Positions 46,097 through 56,123 of a stretch of 64,000 nt of DNA are shown here, piece after piece (positions within the stretch are counted from its first letter, which is position 1; each line of letters begins with the position of its first letter). The notes below the pieces were generated by a model. It did no database searches. It had not been told where the DNA came from and was given only the letters and a program-made list of their open reading frames with translations. The stretch is from assembly GCA_963922205.1 (NCBI GenBank), contig CAWUHX010000033.1, positions 992,001 to 1,056,000 of the forward strand, written 5' to 3'. A program made the translations under genes and the position numbers. This DNA is from Romanomermis culicivorax (taxonomy: Eukaryota > Nematoda > Enoplea > Mermithida > Mermithidae).

Positions 46097-47900
46097 TTTC
46101 TACACGCGGTTTATGTCCGACTCATTTGGGTCATTTTTCTATAAAAGAAATTTGTCATTTATGACCTTATAAGTATAAACCCGCAGGAATAATGTTTCAA
46201 GTTTTATAGACTCTTAGAGTTTTTATATGTGGAATTGAGCATTCTGATCTAAAAGACCCTTCTAATTTGGACCATCGTTCAGTATACAGAGCTTCCGATT
46301 AGCTATTCTGTTAACCTGCAGATGGCGCATCTCTTATTTTGGAGCCCGAGGGCGCTTTTTTTGAAAGACTTCCTCCGTGGGTGGAGGGAGTCATTTTTAT
46401 AAATGCTTTCTTTCTTTTTTTTGTTTTCCATTTTTTGTTCACGTTATCATTATTTTTGTATTTAGAGCACAGTATTTTGGTGATAAACAAAAATAATATA
46501 GTGTTTCAAAAGTTTTATAATAATAAACTAGAATGTTGCATCGAATTAAAAATTTCTTTTTTTTGATATGTAAAGATTTTTTAACTCCCCAAATTTTCTA
46601 CACGCTTTATATGACCGGCTCTTTCTGGTCATTTTTTCTATAAAAGACCTTATTTGTCTACATGCTTTTATGGCCAGCTCGATCTGGTCATTTTTATAAA
46701 AGACCTTCTTGGTCATTTTTGGCAGACAATCAAACTTTATAGGCATGCACCCGTAAGGATTGTTTCATAGCATATTGACTCTCTCCAGATTTTACTCATT
46801 AAACAGACCATTACTGACCAATTTGACCATTCTGACATTTATTGACCTGAACAATCATTCAGGAATGGGACCTCCAAACATATTTATGCCTGCAGGTGGC
46901 GCCCTTTTGTCAAAGGGGGTCCAGGGGCGCAAATTTTTGAAAGGCTTCCTCTGCCCACGGGGGAAGCTGTTTTTGCACACAATCTCTTTTTATTTCTTTT
47001 CCATTTTCTGTTCATTTTGGTTTTCCTTTTTCCATTTTCTGTTCATCATCAATTTTCCTTTTTCACCTACAGTAACACATATTACCCTAATTCCACTATT
47101 ACCGTAATCAAAAATTATCGTAATTTTACTATTACGATAACTTTAGAATTTGTATCCTTTACCGTACATCAACTCACCAAATTTTCTACATGCTTTTTAC
47201 GACCAACTCGTTCTGGTCATTTTTCTATAAAAGACCTTATCTGTCTACATGCTTTTTATGGCCAGCTCGCTCTGGTCATTTTTTATAAAAGACCTTCTTG
47301 GTCATTTTTGGCTGACAATCAAACTTTATATGCATGCATCTGTAAGGATAATGTTTCATCGCGTATTGACTCTCTCCAGATTTCACTCATTAAACAGACC
47401 ATTACTGACCAATTTGACCGTTCTGACATTTATCAACTTGAACGATCATTCAGGAATGGGACCTCCGAACATATTTATGCCTGCAGGTGGCGCCCTTTTG
47501 TCAAAGGGGGTCCAAGGGCGCAAATTTTTGAAAGGCTTCCTCTGCCCATGGGGAAGCCGTTTTTACACACAACCTCTATTTATTTCTTTTCCATTTTTTG
47601 TTCACTTTAGTTTTCCTTTTTCCATTTTCCGTTCATCATCAATTTTCCTTTTCCACCTACAGTAACACACCTATTACCCTAATTCCACTATTACCATAAT
47701 CGAAATATTACCGTAATTCCACTATTACAGTAACTCTAGAGCCTGTATACTTAACCATATGACCTATAAATCGACAAAAAATCGACCGTATATGCTTACC
47801 ATATGACCTATAAATCGACCAAAAATGACGAATTATAGGTTATACACAAAAGATAGGGGTATCCTTAACCATATGACCTATACGGTCCGGCCTTACTACT
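46097..47900 (-). repeat. Polinton right TIR with tandem duplicated inner block
   Basis: The mirror of the left TIR covers about 46515-47900. Its inner block (from cccaaattttctaca through aagaccttcttggtc to the accgtaattccactatta words) is present at 46.59-47.16 kb and again at 47.17-47.75 kb. A more diverged partial copy lies at 46.10-46.56 kb. The left TIR has this block once. Plus-strand frames of 115-197 codons at 46760-47665 are translations of the duplicated block. Confidence 0.8.
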
Positions 47901-47906
47901 GTAGCG
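47901..47906. repeat. Polinton target-site duplication, right
   Basis: GTAGCG, identical to 37010-37015, directly follows the terminal ACTACT of the element. Confidence 0.9.
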
Positions 47907-48569
47907 CTTGTGCACCATACCATATATACAGATGAGTTCAAGCCGCCGGCCACTCATCCTGCTATCTACTATACAAAAAAGATACAATAAGTAGATGGGT
48001 AGTGTTTTCTTTGGAAGGTTTCTGAAATGGGTATCAAGCCCGTGTTAAAAATTTTCATTCGCATAGCAAAAACATAGCATCCACATTGGATGTGATGTCC
48101 TCAGTCTATTACAACACCCTACCTTTTGGAGTCACAATCGGATTTGGAAGTCGAATAATGGCATATTATTCCAGAGTGTAAAAAATATTCTTTCTGACAG
48201 GCCAAGAAAGTGGAGTAGACGGACCTGAAAGATGCATAAAATTGACCAGTATGCATGCTCTTCGATAAGCATTTCACATATGTTGCTAATCCACCATTTA
48301 TCATCGAATACGGAGCTATAATTTTTTCTTACTGCTGAGCAGAAATTTGAACTTTACAATGTGTCAAATCAACTATAAACTGCCAGTCATCACTTGAGTA
48401 ACACCGATTTCAACTTCTATTGCCTTCCTCAATTCCTGCGACAGTATTTTCAATTCAGAAGTCTGAACACTTGCATATTTGGACGTCAATAGCCTTTCTG
48501 GAGTAAAGAATGTCATTCCTTCAATTTATTTGTCACAAAAAGAAAACGAATCTAGTGGTGAAAATATCT
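47907..48569. other. intergenic, no gene recognised
   Basis: Single-copy-looking sequence between the Polinton and a MITE. Nothing resembles an exon. Confidence 0.4.
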
Positions 48570-48806
48570 GGGGCCAGTTTCATCAAAGAGACTTAAGCTC
48601 CAGCTGACCTGTAGCATGTTATAACACTGCCGTTAAAATGCTGCTCAGCTGTTGCTGAACTCATACACACAAAACATATCGGGAAAAATAAGCTGCTGCT
48701 GACCTGCGCTTTAACGACTACATTGTGACATACAGATTTGAGCTACAGCTTAAGCTGCAGCTCAGGCCTCTTCTAGAGCTTTAGTCTCCTCAACGAAACC
48801 AGCCTC
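48570..48806. mobile_element. MITE with GGGCCAGTTTCATCAA ends
   Basis: The left end ggggccagtttcatcaaaga pairs as an inverted repeat over about 30 bp with the right end, whose complement reads gaggctggtttcgttgagga (roughly eight mismatches). The interior is self-complementary around agctgcagct words. Non-coding and about 237 bp. No clear target duplication. Confidence 0.5.
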
Positions 48807-49520
48807 TGGTCATGCAGACGTTGCTTGGAAAGCCTGCCGATGCACCTTGTTTTTCAGCAGCGCTACCGATTCCATAACAGACTTTTCCCATCGCTTATCC
48901 CAAATACACAATTCAGGAGTTAAATTAAAATCCATCTCATAATGACTACTCAAGGTTTAAGAACATTATGTCCAATAGGGATGTTGCGCTCTTCACTTGA
49001 ACTTTTTGTGTAAGTCAGGCTTGAGATCCTTCTTCCTCGTGTACGCTTTGATTTTTCATGCAATCCTATGCTATCCTGATTGCTAAAAATGTGAATGGCA
49101 GAAGCCGGAAAAATCAAGTTTTTTTTGTTTCTCCAGGGAAAATAGTATGCAACTTTTGCTCGCGAAAAAATTCGGTGTTATAATCATTTACAATACGTAC
49201 AGTCGTTGTTTTCTTTTAAATTCATGTACTGTATTGACATTAGGGTAGTCGAATATGCAAATGAGAACCATTCATAATGCAATTTAAGCCTTATTTTCAT
49301 GGTAAATATCAACTGGTCCGCTACTTTCAAAGCACACGGGTTGGTTCCTGAATAGCAGATTATGGTATTGTATAGTATACAGTAATACACACATTATGCG
49401 TCGTATACCAAAATTTCCAAAAGTCTCAATTTTCGTCTGCTCGTTAACTTTATGGTCCGCCGACCGGAAATAAATAGCTCTAGGTGGTCCAATTAGGGAT
49501 TTACTGGAGAAGAGTTGAAA
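48807..49520. other. intergenic, upstream region of the ENPP-like gene
   Basis: No coding sequence recognised. The last 120 bases before 49521 presumably carry the promoter of the ENPP-like gene. An AAATAAATAG word occurs at about 49468, but I cannot confirm it as a TATA element. Confidence 0.35.
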
Positions 49521-49527
49521 TTTTCAG
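49521..49527 (+). promoter_or_regulatory. possible trans-splice acceptor TTTTCAG
   Basis: TTTTCAG lies 59 bases upstream of the ENPP-like ATG at 49587 with no intervening ATG in frame. In a nematode this would be a suitable spliced-leader site; otherwise it may be an ordinary 5'UTR acceptor. Confidence 0.3.
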
Positions 49528-49586
49528 CTAAAGCCGAAAATGGTGTTACATAGAAATGATATACATGAGCTGTGTGCAAATTAGCC

Positions 49587-49887
49587 ATGCTAAATCTCGT
49601 TCGTTTCTTCATATTTTTCATTATCATTTGCCAAATTGCCAATTTTTTCGCATCATCAGTATCGTCATCATCATCAGGCGAAGATCATCGCCAAAACTCG
49701 ACATCGAACGATCGAAAAATTATTCTGATCATCGTACCCGGATTAGCCGATTGGCTTTTTGCCGACGGATTTTCGACATGGAAAAATTTACCGGGATTCC
49801 GGCGTTTGAAACAAAATGGCGTTCGTTCGAGTTTAGTGCCGGAATTCCCGACATTGAACGGCCCGAATTTGCTTACTTTGTTGACAG
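49587..49887 (+). CDS. ENPP-family protein, first coding exon (catalytic residues replaced)
   Basis: The ATG at 49587 is preferred over the GTG at 49572 because a clean signal peptide or anchor follows (LVRFFIFFIIICQIANFFAS, residues 4-23), then a Ser-rich stretch. Residues 45-101 match the start of the type I phosphodiesterase/nucleotide pyrophosphatase fold: IILIIVPGLADW, GFRRLKQNGVRS, then FPTLNGPNLLTLLTG. In active ENPPs the first block reads xxDGxR and the last FPTxTFPNHYxLxTG. Here the metal Asp is Pro51 and the Thr nucleophile is Asn91, with His after PN changed to Leu. The exon ends at a good donor (ACAG|GTAACT) in phase 1. Later exons, of a protein normally over 400 residues, were not found. 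Confidence 0.6.
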
Positions 49888-51190
49888 GTAACTGTAGTGT
49901 TAAAAAAATGTGTTATCTATTGTTCTTTGCTGTTTGATATTTTTCCAAAGTGGATAAATGACTAGATATGCTTTCAGTCCCTTGTGAAGTCGGAAAGTCA
50001 CGCCGTGTTTTTTTGAGTTACAGTAATATGTGAAACCGTCCATTTTTGAGCCTTTGCCCGGTGAAACTTTTGAAATCTTTCCCATGAAAAAGCTGAAGCA
50101 CTGGGTGCTTGTATGAAACCCCATTTTTTCCATAAGCCGAATTTTGCCACAGTTCCCATAAACAAGTGCCCTCTGAGAAGGTAAGCAATATTAGATGACT
50201 CGTATCTGCAATTATGCGTTTAGTAAATTCGATCTGAAATCATGTCAGATTTATTTTTCCCGATATCACGTCAGACTTATTTAACTTTTGAACAAACACG
50301 ATAGAGGAAAAAATCTTTTCTTCACTTCGTCCAAATCATCGTTTACTCGACTTTAATCTTGCTGGGGGCAGGATAGAGTTAACGTTAAAGGGTGTAAGCG
50401 ATAACTCACCTTTTCGCATACCGATTAGCGTTAACATGTTTTAGTGACCGACTTTAACATGAGTTAACGCTAACTCGCCTTTATGCATACGGCCATGAGA
50501 AGAACCAAGATGGGGTTAAACCTCTCGGGCTGGTTGCAACAAAAGAGATAATCGCGAACTTTTTTGTATGTTTGTGTGCTAAAAAGATCTGCGATTATCT
50601 CCAGCTCGGGATCATCATGTTTATTGCAGAAAATAGAACGAAAATCTTGCTTTTTGATATTAGATGGTTTTTATCACGTCATCTTCATTATTGAAATACT
50701 GAATTCATCATGTCCACTGTTTCAAAAAGGTTCTTGCATATATTATAAATGACGTAACTACATAAATTTGTACAAATAGTGTGAAGTGAGTAGAATGAAA
50801 CTTCATTTCAGTTGATGCTTAGAAATGTTCAATGTTTTAATGAATTGTTAGAGCCGGCAATCATTATCGTTATACTCCATTTCAAATGAGCATCAGAATA
50901 CAAAAAATCTAGAGAAATCCGTTAACAGGAGATGATCGTGCATCGCAAGCCAATATTTTCTCTTTTGAATTTGTAGTTCTAATTGCTACAGCCTGTCACG
51001 TGCCGCTCAATTCTCCAACGTCACGTGATCCCGATCATGCCGACATTTTGTTATTTTTTCATGTTTTGTTTATTACTCGATCATGCTTTCGTTTATTTCA
51101 TTTTTTACACATGCATTTTGCGTTCGTTTTTATGTTTTTCATGCATTTCTATGTTTCGTTTTGTTGTATTTTTATTTCTTTACAAACGCG
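49888..51190 (+). other. presumed ENPP intron sequence
   Basis: No second exon recognised. It contains a self-complementary tract at about 50360-50490 built on gttaac / gcgttaac words, and a fragment (ggctggttgcaac...gattatctcc) related to the MITE at 34862. If the gene is intact, the retroelement starting near 51.2-51.6 kb sits inside its intron. Confidence 0.35.
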
Positions 51191-51195
51191 GGCTA

Positions 51196-51345
51196 CAGTA
51201 GGCCCTTTAGCTAAAAACTTCCGCCAGTCGTGCTCCACGAGCACATGGCTATTTTTGGTGCGCTCACGCACCTCTTATCATCAAAAATTAGCGTCGTTTT
51301 TGTTACGCAAAACGACTAGCTAAGAAGTTTTAGCTAAAGACGTTC
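51196..51345. repeat. TTTAGCTAAAA inverted repeat
   Basis: ctttagctaaaaacttccgccagtcg at 51200 is mirrored by cgactagctaagaagttttagctaaag ending about 51341, forming a 150-bp hairpin. It may be a separate MITE at the border of the retroelement or part of its 5' LTR. Confidence 0.45.
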
Positions 51346-51579
51346 ATATGCTTAGCATAGGCACTGCAGCCGGCCTCAGTGCTAAACGCATGTGAATGAA
51401 AAAATGTCTATGTGCTCATAGGCATCTTCTGCATCGCGTCTAGCTGCAGAAGTTAGCTTGAGCGCCGAGAAACTCCGCCCAAGCTGCAGCTGTAGCCAAA
51501 CATGTCCTTAAAAGGACATGTTTCTTTAGTTTTTCGCTCACTTTTGGGTTCACCAAGTTCCGATTCGGTTGTTGTAACT

Positions 51580-51929
51580 TCGCGTCCGCCGCCCTGCTCA
51601 ATTTGCATATTTTTTATATTCGACTGCGTCCGCCGCCTATTATTTTAAATAAATTTGCATACCTTTGCATTTCTTACTGCGTCCGCCGCTCACCGCCTAC
51701 AGTACCCCGCTGCCCATCAGTGCCAGGTGTCCGACCGCCCCGGTTCGTGAATTAAACGTTGGAGTTTCGCCTCCCGCTCGCTCCCGCTCCCTCCCGCTCG
51801 CCGCCGCTCGCCGCCGCTCGCCGCCTAGGACGTTTGAGGATCGCATCCCCCGCTCCCAGTGCCAGAAGACCGAAAGCATCCAGGGACTTGCCGCCCGTTG
51901 CGTCGTAATCGCTTGAGAAACAGGACTAG
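51580..51929 (+). promoter_or_regulatory. GC-rich promoter-like region and leader exon of the retroelement
   Basis: Three copies of the word gcgtccgccgc (about 51588, 51627, 51681) alternate with aatttgcat octamer-like words and an AT-rich ttttaaataaatttgcat near 51645. A run of cccgctcgccgccgctcgcc units follows. The tract ends at a consensus splice donor, ACTAG|GTGAGT, with the exon border at 51929. This layout fits the U3/R and first leader exon of an LTR retroelement. The LTR edges and primer-binding site could not be fixed, because the 3' LTR lies outside the window. Confidence 0.45.
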
Positions 51930-52439
51930 GTGAGTCTTCTCAGGGGATTATTGTTATTTGTGGGTTATTTGTTGGGAAATCCTTCCTAAGTCGGTTTCCC
52001 AAGGTCTCCACAGATAAGTAGGGCCTCCACCTCTCAGGTTCGGGCTAAAAGGGGCTGTCTGGTTCATAATCGGGTCCCATAATTTAGGTCATTTTACGGG
52101 TGACCCTGTCCCCACTCTCACTGAGTAGGACTCGGGGATTGTCGCACCTAGCCTGGCAGCGTTGTCCATTACCCTACAGCAAGACCCCAAGGACAACTCC
52201 AGAGAACCAACTATAGACCTCTCTATAGCCACCATTTGCCAGGTTAGGCCCCAACGCCAACTTGGGAAGCCTGGGGAAAATGCCAGTATCCATCAGGAGT
52301 CACAGCCTATTACTCACTGTAATAGGATCAATCTGATATGGTTCACCATCAATGTGACGTCTAAAACACGGTATTACCTGATGAGATACCCAAACCTCTC
52401 CAGCTCTCCCAAGATAAACCTGTCATACACGTGACATGG

Positions 52440-52830
52440 CGTAAAATGTGACATGGCGAGGCTGGAAAATCGACCTTAAGTCTGGCACTCGCCCTTAAGT
52501 GTAAATCTTCACCCTTGGGTCGGAACTACCCCCAGGTCGGGTCAACTCCCATTTTAAGTCGGACAAGCCCCCTTAAAATCGGGTATTAGCCATCCAATAA
52601 GTCGGAGACCCCCCAAATTCGGGTTTACTGCCTAATGGGTCGGGAATGTCCCTTATTTCGGATTACCGCTACTGTAGGTCGGATACCCCCACCTCATGTC
52701 GCGTATTATTACTGTAAGTCGGAAATTTTTCCCGTGCCACCGAGAGTTATTACTGTAGGTCGGGAATTTCTCCCTGCACATCAAATTTAATTACTGTAAG
52801 ACGGGATTTGCCCTTACGAGTGATCTAAAT
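52440..52830 (+). repeat. degenerate GTCGG tandem tract
   Basis: About a dozen words of the type taagtcggg...accccc recur roughly every 28-35 bp, for example near 52558, 52601, 52637, 52677 and 52715. The tract is too diverged to give a single consensus. It lies in the retroelement leader and is non-coding. Confidence 0.5.
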
Positions 52831-53451
52831 GTGATCTATATGTGTAAATACTTATCTCATGCGTGTGTATAACCCCCTATGAGTAATAAATTTCCCCCTG
52901 AGTCGAGTTATTTATCCCCAGAGTCGTGTTAATTGTAACAGAGTTGAGTTATATATCGAGTATTCTGTATTTCTCCTCTGATTCATTCTGTACATTCTGC
53001 ATCCTTAATCTGTGTTGTAAACTACCTTATTCGGGTTTTTTCTTTTCCCTCTTCCCCCCCTCTCAAATCCTAGGTGGTATACTGTAGCCCTCCGGGTGGG
53101 TGCCATTACAGTACGCCTGTGCCCATTCCCGTACTGTAACTACAGTATACCCATACGCGGGTACTGGTATCACAGCTGTAGGGGTTTACGGCCTCTCCTG
53201 ACTGTTGGTGGTCCGTGACCCCATGATACCGTACACCCTCCACGTATGATTCTGGACGTCATACGTGGCTGCGATTTGTTAATTGTGTACAGTAATTTTT
53301 GTATGTCGGCGGAAACTGTCGGAATTGCTCACTTTTCCGGCCCCAAAATTTTACACCGACTGTTTACACATTTAACACGCGTATGTCCAACTCTCGTATT
53401 CCCCGTCTTCGGTTATTTTCTTTCCCTTTTTCCTTTCTCGGTCATCTGAGC

Positions 53452-53454
<3 letters not shown>

Positions 53455-53496
<42 letters not shown>
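53455..53496 (+). repeat. A42 homopolymer
   Basis: Forty-two consecutive A residues in the leader of the retroelement. Its length may be an assembly estimate. Confidence 0.9.
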
Positions 53497-53500
<4 letters not shown>

Positions 53501-53641
53501 CTGGTTTCCGGATGCCACCGCTACAGTATGACACCCTTACGTAAGCTCCTCTATCTTTTTCATTTCTACTTATTGTAAGGTCTGCTTCTTCTACTTTCCG
53601 GTTGTTGCATCTAGGACATAGACTTTACGGGTCATGCTCTT

Positions 53642-54680
53642 TGACGTCAGCAACGACAACGTTACGGGTTGTTATTGTTGTGTGGTTCAGCCTCACGGAT
53701 GCAACCACTGACGTCTGCAACAGCCGCTTCACTTGCTGTTGCTTTAAGGGGTGGGTAGCCCTCCGGGTTCTACTCCTGACGTCAGCAACCGACATTACGT
53801 GTTGTTGTTTAAGTTAACACTCCAGCAGTAATGACTTCTGACGTCTGCAACAGGTGAAGCCAACGTTGTTGTAACAGGTTCGGCTGGTTCTCTGCACCCC
53901 ATCTGTGACATCAGCAATGGTGACGCACCGTGTCACTATTCGAAGATGTGCAGGTCTTACGGGTGCCACATCTGACGTCTGCAACAACTGCATCTCATGT
54001 CATTGACTTAAGGTATCAGACCCTCGGTCCCACCTTCTGACGTCAGCAACGGCGTCATCACGTGTTGCTGTATACCGATAGCTGGCTTCAGGGCCCTATT
54101 GCTGACGTCAGCAATGACAATGTATCATGCTCTCGCAGCAGGAATTGAGGTTACATGATCCTATTTCTGACGTCTGCAATGGTAACATTACGTGCTACTG
54201 CAGGGGTTTGCTGGCCTTAGGCACTCACCCCTGGCGTCTGCAACTGCGACATGATACTTGAATACTCTTATCCCAGGCACCTGCAGTCAGCACCAAGGTC
54301 ATGTGTTGGTTCATACCCCTACCTTTTGACGTCCGCACCAGGTTACTGTCGGCCCTATGAGTATTCCACTTGAGTTGTAGGTGGTCGCTGGCGCATGGTC
54401 CTATCACCTACCTCTCTTGTCCAAGGGTTTGTGTGTGTCTGGGGGCTGATGCCTGGGAAACATCAGCCCACATGCATACGCCACCTGAGATGCTCACTAG
54501 CCTGCGTACTGATCAGGTTGTCCGCCCGGGTAGCGGCACTGTTGATCAGCACGTGGCTGTTTTCAAGCTTTAACTGCAGGTTTGAACGAGTTACACTCGG
54601 CCTCAGCTGGGTTGGTTGTCTGACTCGGGCAGGCAGCAGGCATTTGCAGTCGGTACTGCCTGTGTCTGACGTCTGCAAGG
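53642..54680 (+). repeat. 66-bp-period array of TGACGTCA/TGACGTCT motifs
   Basis: The core TGACGTC(A/T)GCAAC starts at 53642, 53709, 53777, 53839, 53906 (TGACATC), 53973, 54038, 54103, 54168 and 54232 (TGGCGTC), a spacing of 62-68 bp. Weaker copies lie at about 54287, 54331 and 54667. Sequence between cores is poorly conserved, while the core is kept. The TGACGTCA form is the consensus cAMP-response element bound by CREB/ATF bZIP factors. Any enhancer role in the leader is inference. Confidence 0.7.
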
Positions 54681-54699
54681 GTTCGGCAATCTTCTTGTA

Positions 54700-56123
54700 A
54701 ATTTCTTATCTAAATTCACTCATTCTCTTTCATCTCATCGAGCTGTCATACATAGATCTTCTTTAGTGTCCCCGCCGTAGTGGTTCCCAAGGGACCGCGG
54801 CACAGCCTCCGGTTGGGCCTAGAGTGTATAGGACCCCCTGTCATATTACATTCACTCGAACGCCTTCGTTAACTGGCTTAACGATGCCCGCGCTAGAGTC
54901 GCCACTGACCCAGAGTCCGCCTCCGCGGTCCACCCCCTATTAGTCATGTAAATAATAGGCACCGTTGAGTCCGCCTCAGCGAAGGTATTGAGTACGCCTC
55001 GATACATACTTTACACTCATATTCAATCAGGGACACCTTGTACCCGTGATCCCTTAGATGTTTTCGGGTGCGCCCTCAAAACATCCAGAGTATTTCATTT
55101 TAACTGACTGAGTGTGTCAGAATAGCACCCTTGGTACCCGTGCTCCTTCCCTCTTCTACTGTGTGACCTGCGAACCTCACTTCATCTCAGTGATCGGCAA
55201 ACCCGGCCACCAGCTGTGTATAATACTCCTGGAGAGTGTCCGTTCTGTTCGGAATGCGGGCTCCCATTTCGAACACGGCTGTAAGTTACTTGCGAATGTC
55301 GTCCAACACGGAACCTCCTGTATTAGTCCGTCTCACTATGCAGAGATCGCAATCGCTCCTGGCGAGTGAGGCCCGTTGCGTAACTGCGCGACCCCTTTGC
55401 GTAGCTGGGTTTGTAAATTAGTTTTATCCCTATTTATTGCTCCCTCTTAAGTTCATTTTCAGTTGACCCCATCCTTTTCACCTCATGCCACTTTATGCGC
55501 TACTCCTGGTGAGTAGGATCTTGCCGGCTACGAGTCCGCCTCGCCCCAAGGTTTGTAAACTAGTACAGCGGTCGAGCCTCCAGGAAAAATCCCTCCTGAG
55601 CGGGTTCATCCGTCACCTCATCCTTCGGCAGGAAAAACCGCCTTCATTTCTCTCTTCTTACTTCCCTCCTTCTGCCCTTTTTAGGCTATCCTAATCGCCG
55701 GGTCCATACCCCAACTCTACATTCTTGGTCGGGATCGATTCCCCCACATCTCAAATCATGCCTCTGTCCATCACGGGCGATCAGATAAATTCCCTTCTGC
55801 GTCACCCTGGTGCACTCTGATCTTGCATCTTACAATCCTATTTCATTCTAGCCCCCTTTTCGTGGTCGCTAGTCTTAAACTAGATCCAGTTTACGTCACA
55901 AACGCCGTCGCGCACGCGTTTTCCGAATTCACGCGCTCTTTCGCCGCGAATTCAAAAGTAGTATTCATTTTCACTTTACACGATAGAGACACCCCATCGT
56001 TCCTGCCGTCTCAGTACCCAGCCTGTACAGACCAGTGAGCCGCTCTCTAATCAGTTTGACCTAATTGCTTCACGGGCAAGGACGTCTGTTCTAACCACCT
56101 TACGGGAAAACGAACCCTCAGAC
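54700..56123 (+). other. retroelement leader, no supported gene
   Basis: GC-balanced sequence between the CRE-like array and gag. The gag frame is open back to 55962 but has no ATG before 56124. A 71-codon frame at 55823-56038 is in another frame and has no family likeness. A ccgtctcag acceptor-like site at 56006-56014 could join the donor at 51930 to give a gag mRNA without the long leader. Confidence 0.45.

Larger units (their letters stand above)
37016..47900 (+). mobile_element. Polinton/Maverick-type element, complete but decayed
   Basis: The 10,885-bp element has long terminal inverted repeats starting AGTAGT(A/G)AGG and a perfect 6-bp duplication GTAGCG. The left TIR runs to about 37815 and the right TIR from about 46515. 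The first 300 bp of the two differ at about nine positions. All recognisable genes are on the plus strand between 38.3 and 44.25 kb: two small unknowns, packaging ATPase, unknowns, core-type protein, an integrase-associated protein, integrase with chromodomain, and an adenain-like protease remnant. Protein-primed DNA polymerase B and a double-jelly-roll major capsid gene, usual in 15-20 kb Polintons, were not recognised. Frameshifts and stops show the copy is non-autonomous. Confidence 0.9.

Noticed and set aside
47017-47665. Frames of 138-197 codons in the right Polinton TIR
   Set aside because: They are repeats of the same TIR block seen on the opposite strand at 37.3-37.7 kb. Intact stretches reflect recent duplication, not coding constraint.
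53642-54680. CRISPR-like array
   Set aside because: The repeated core is only about 13 bp and degenerate, the period is set by diverged spacer-like sequence of the same family, and the context is a eukaryotic retroelement leader.
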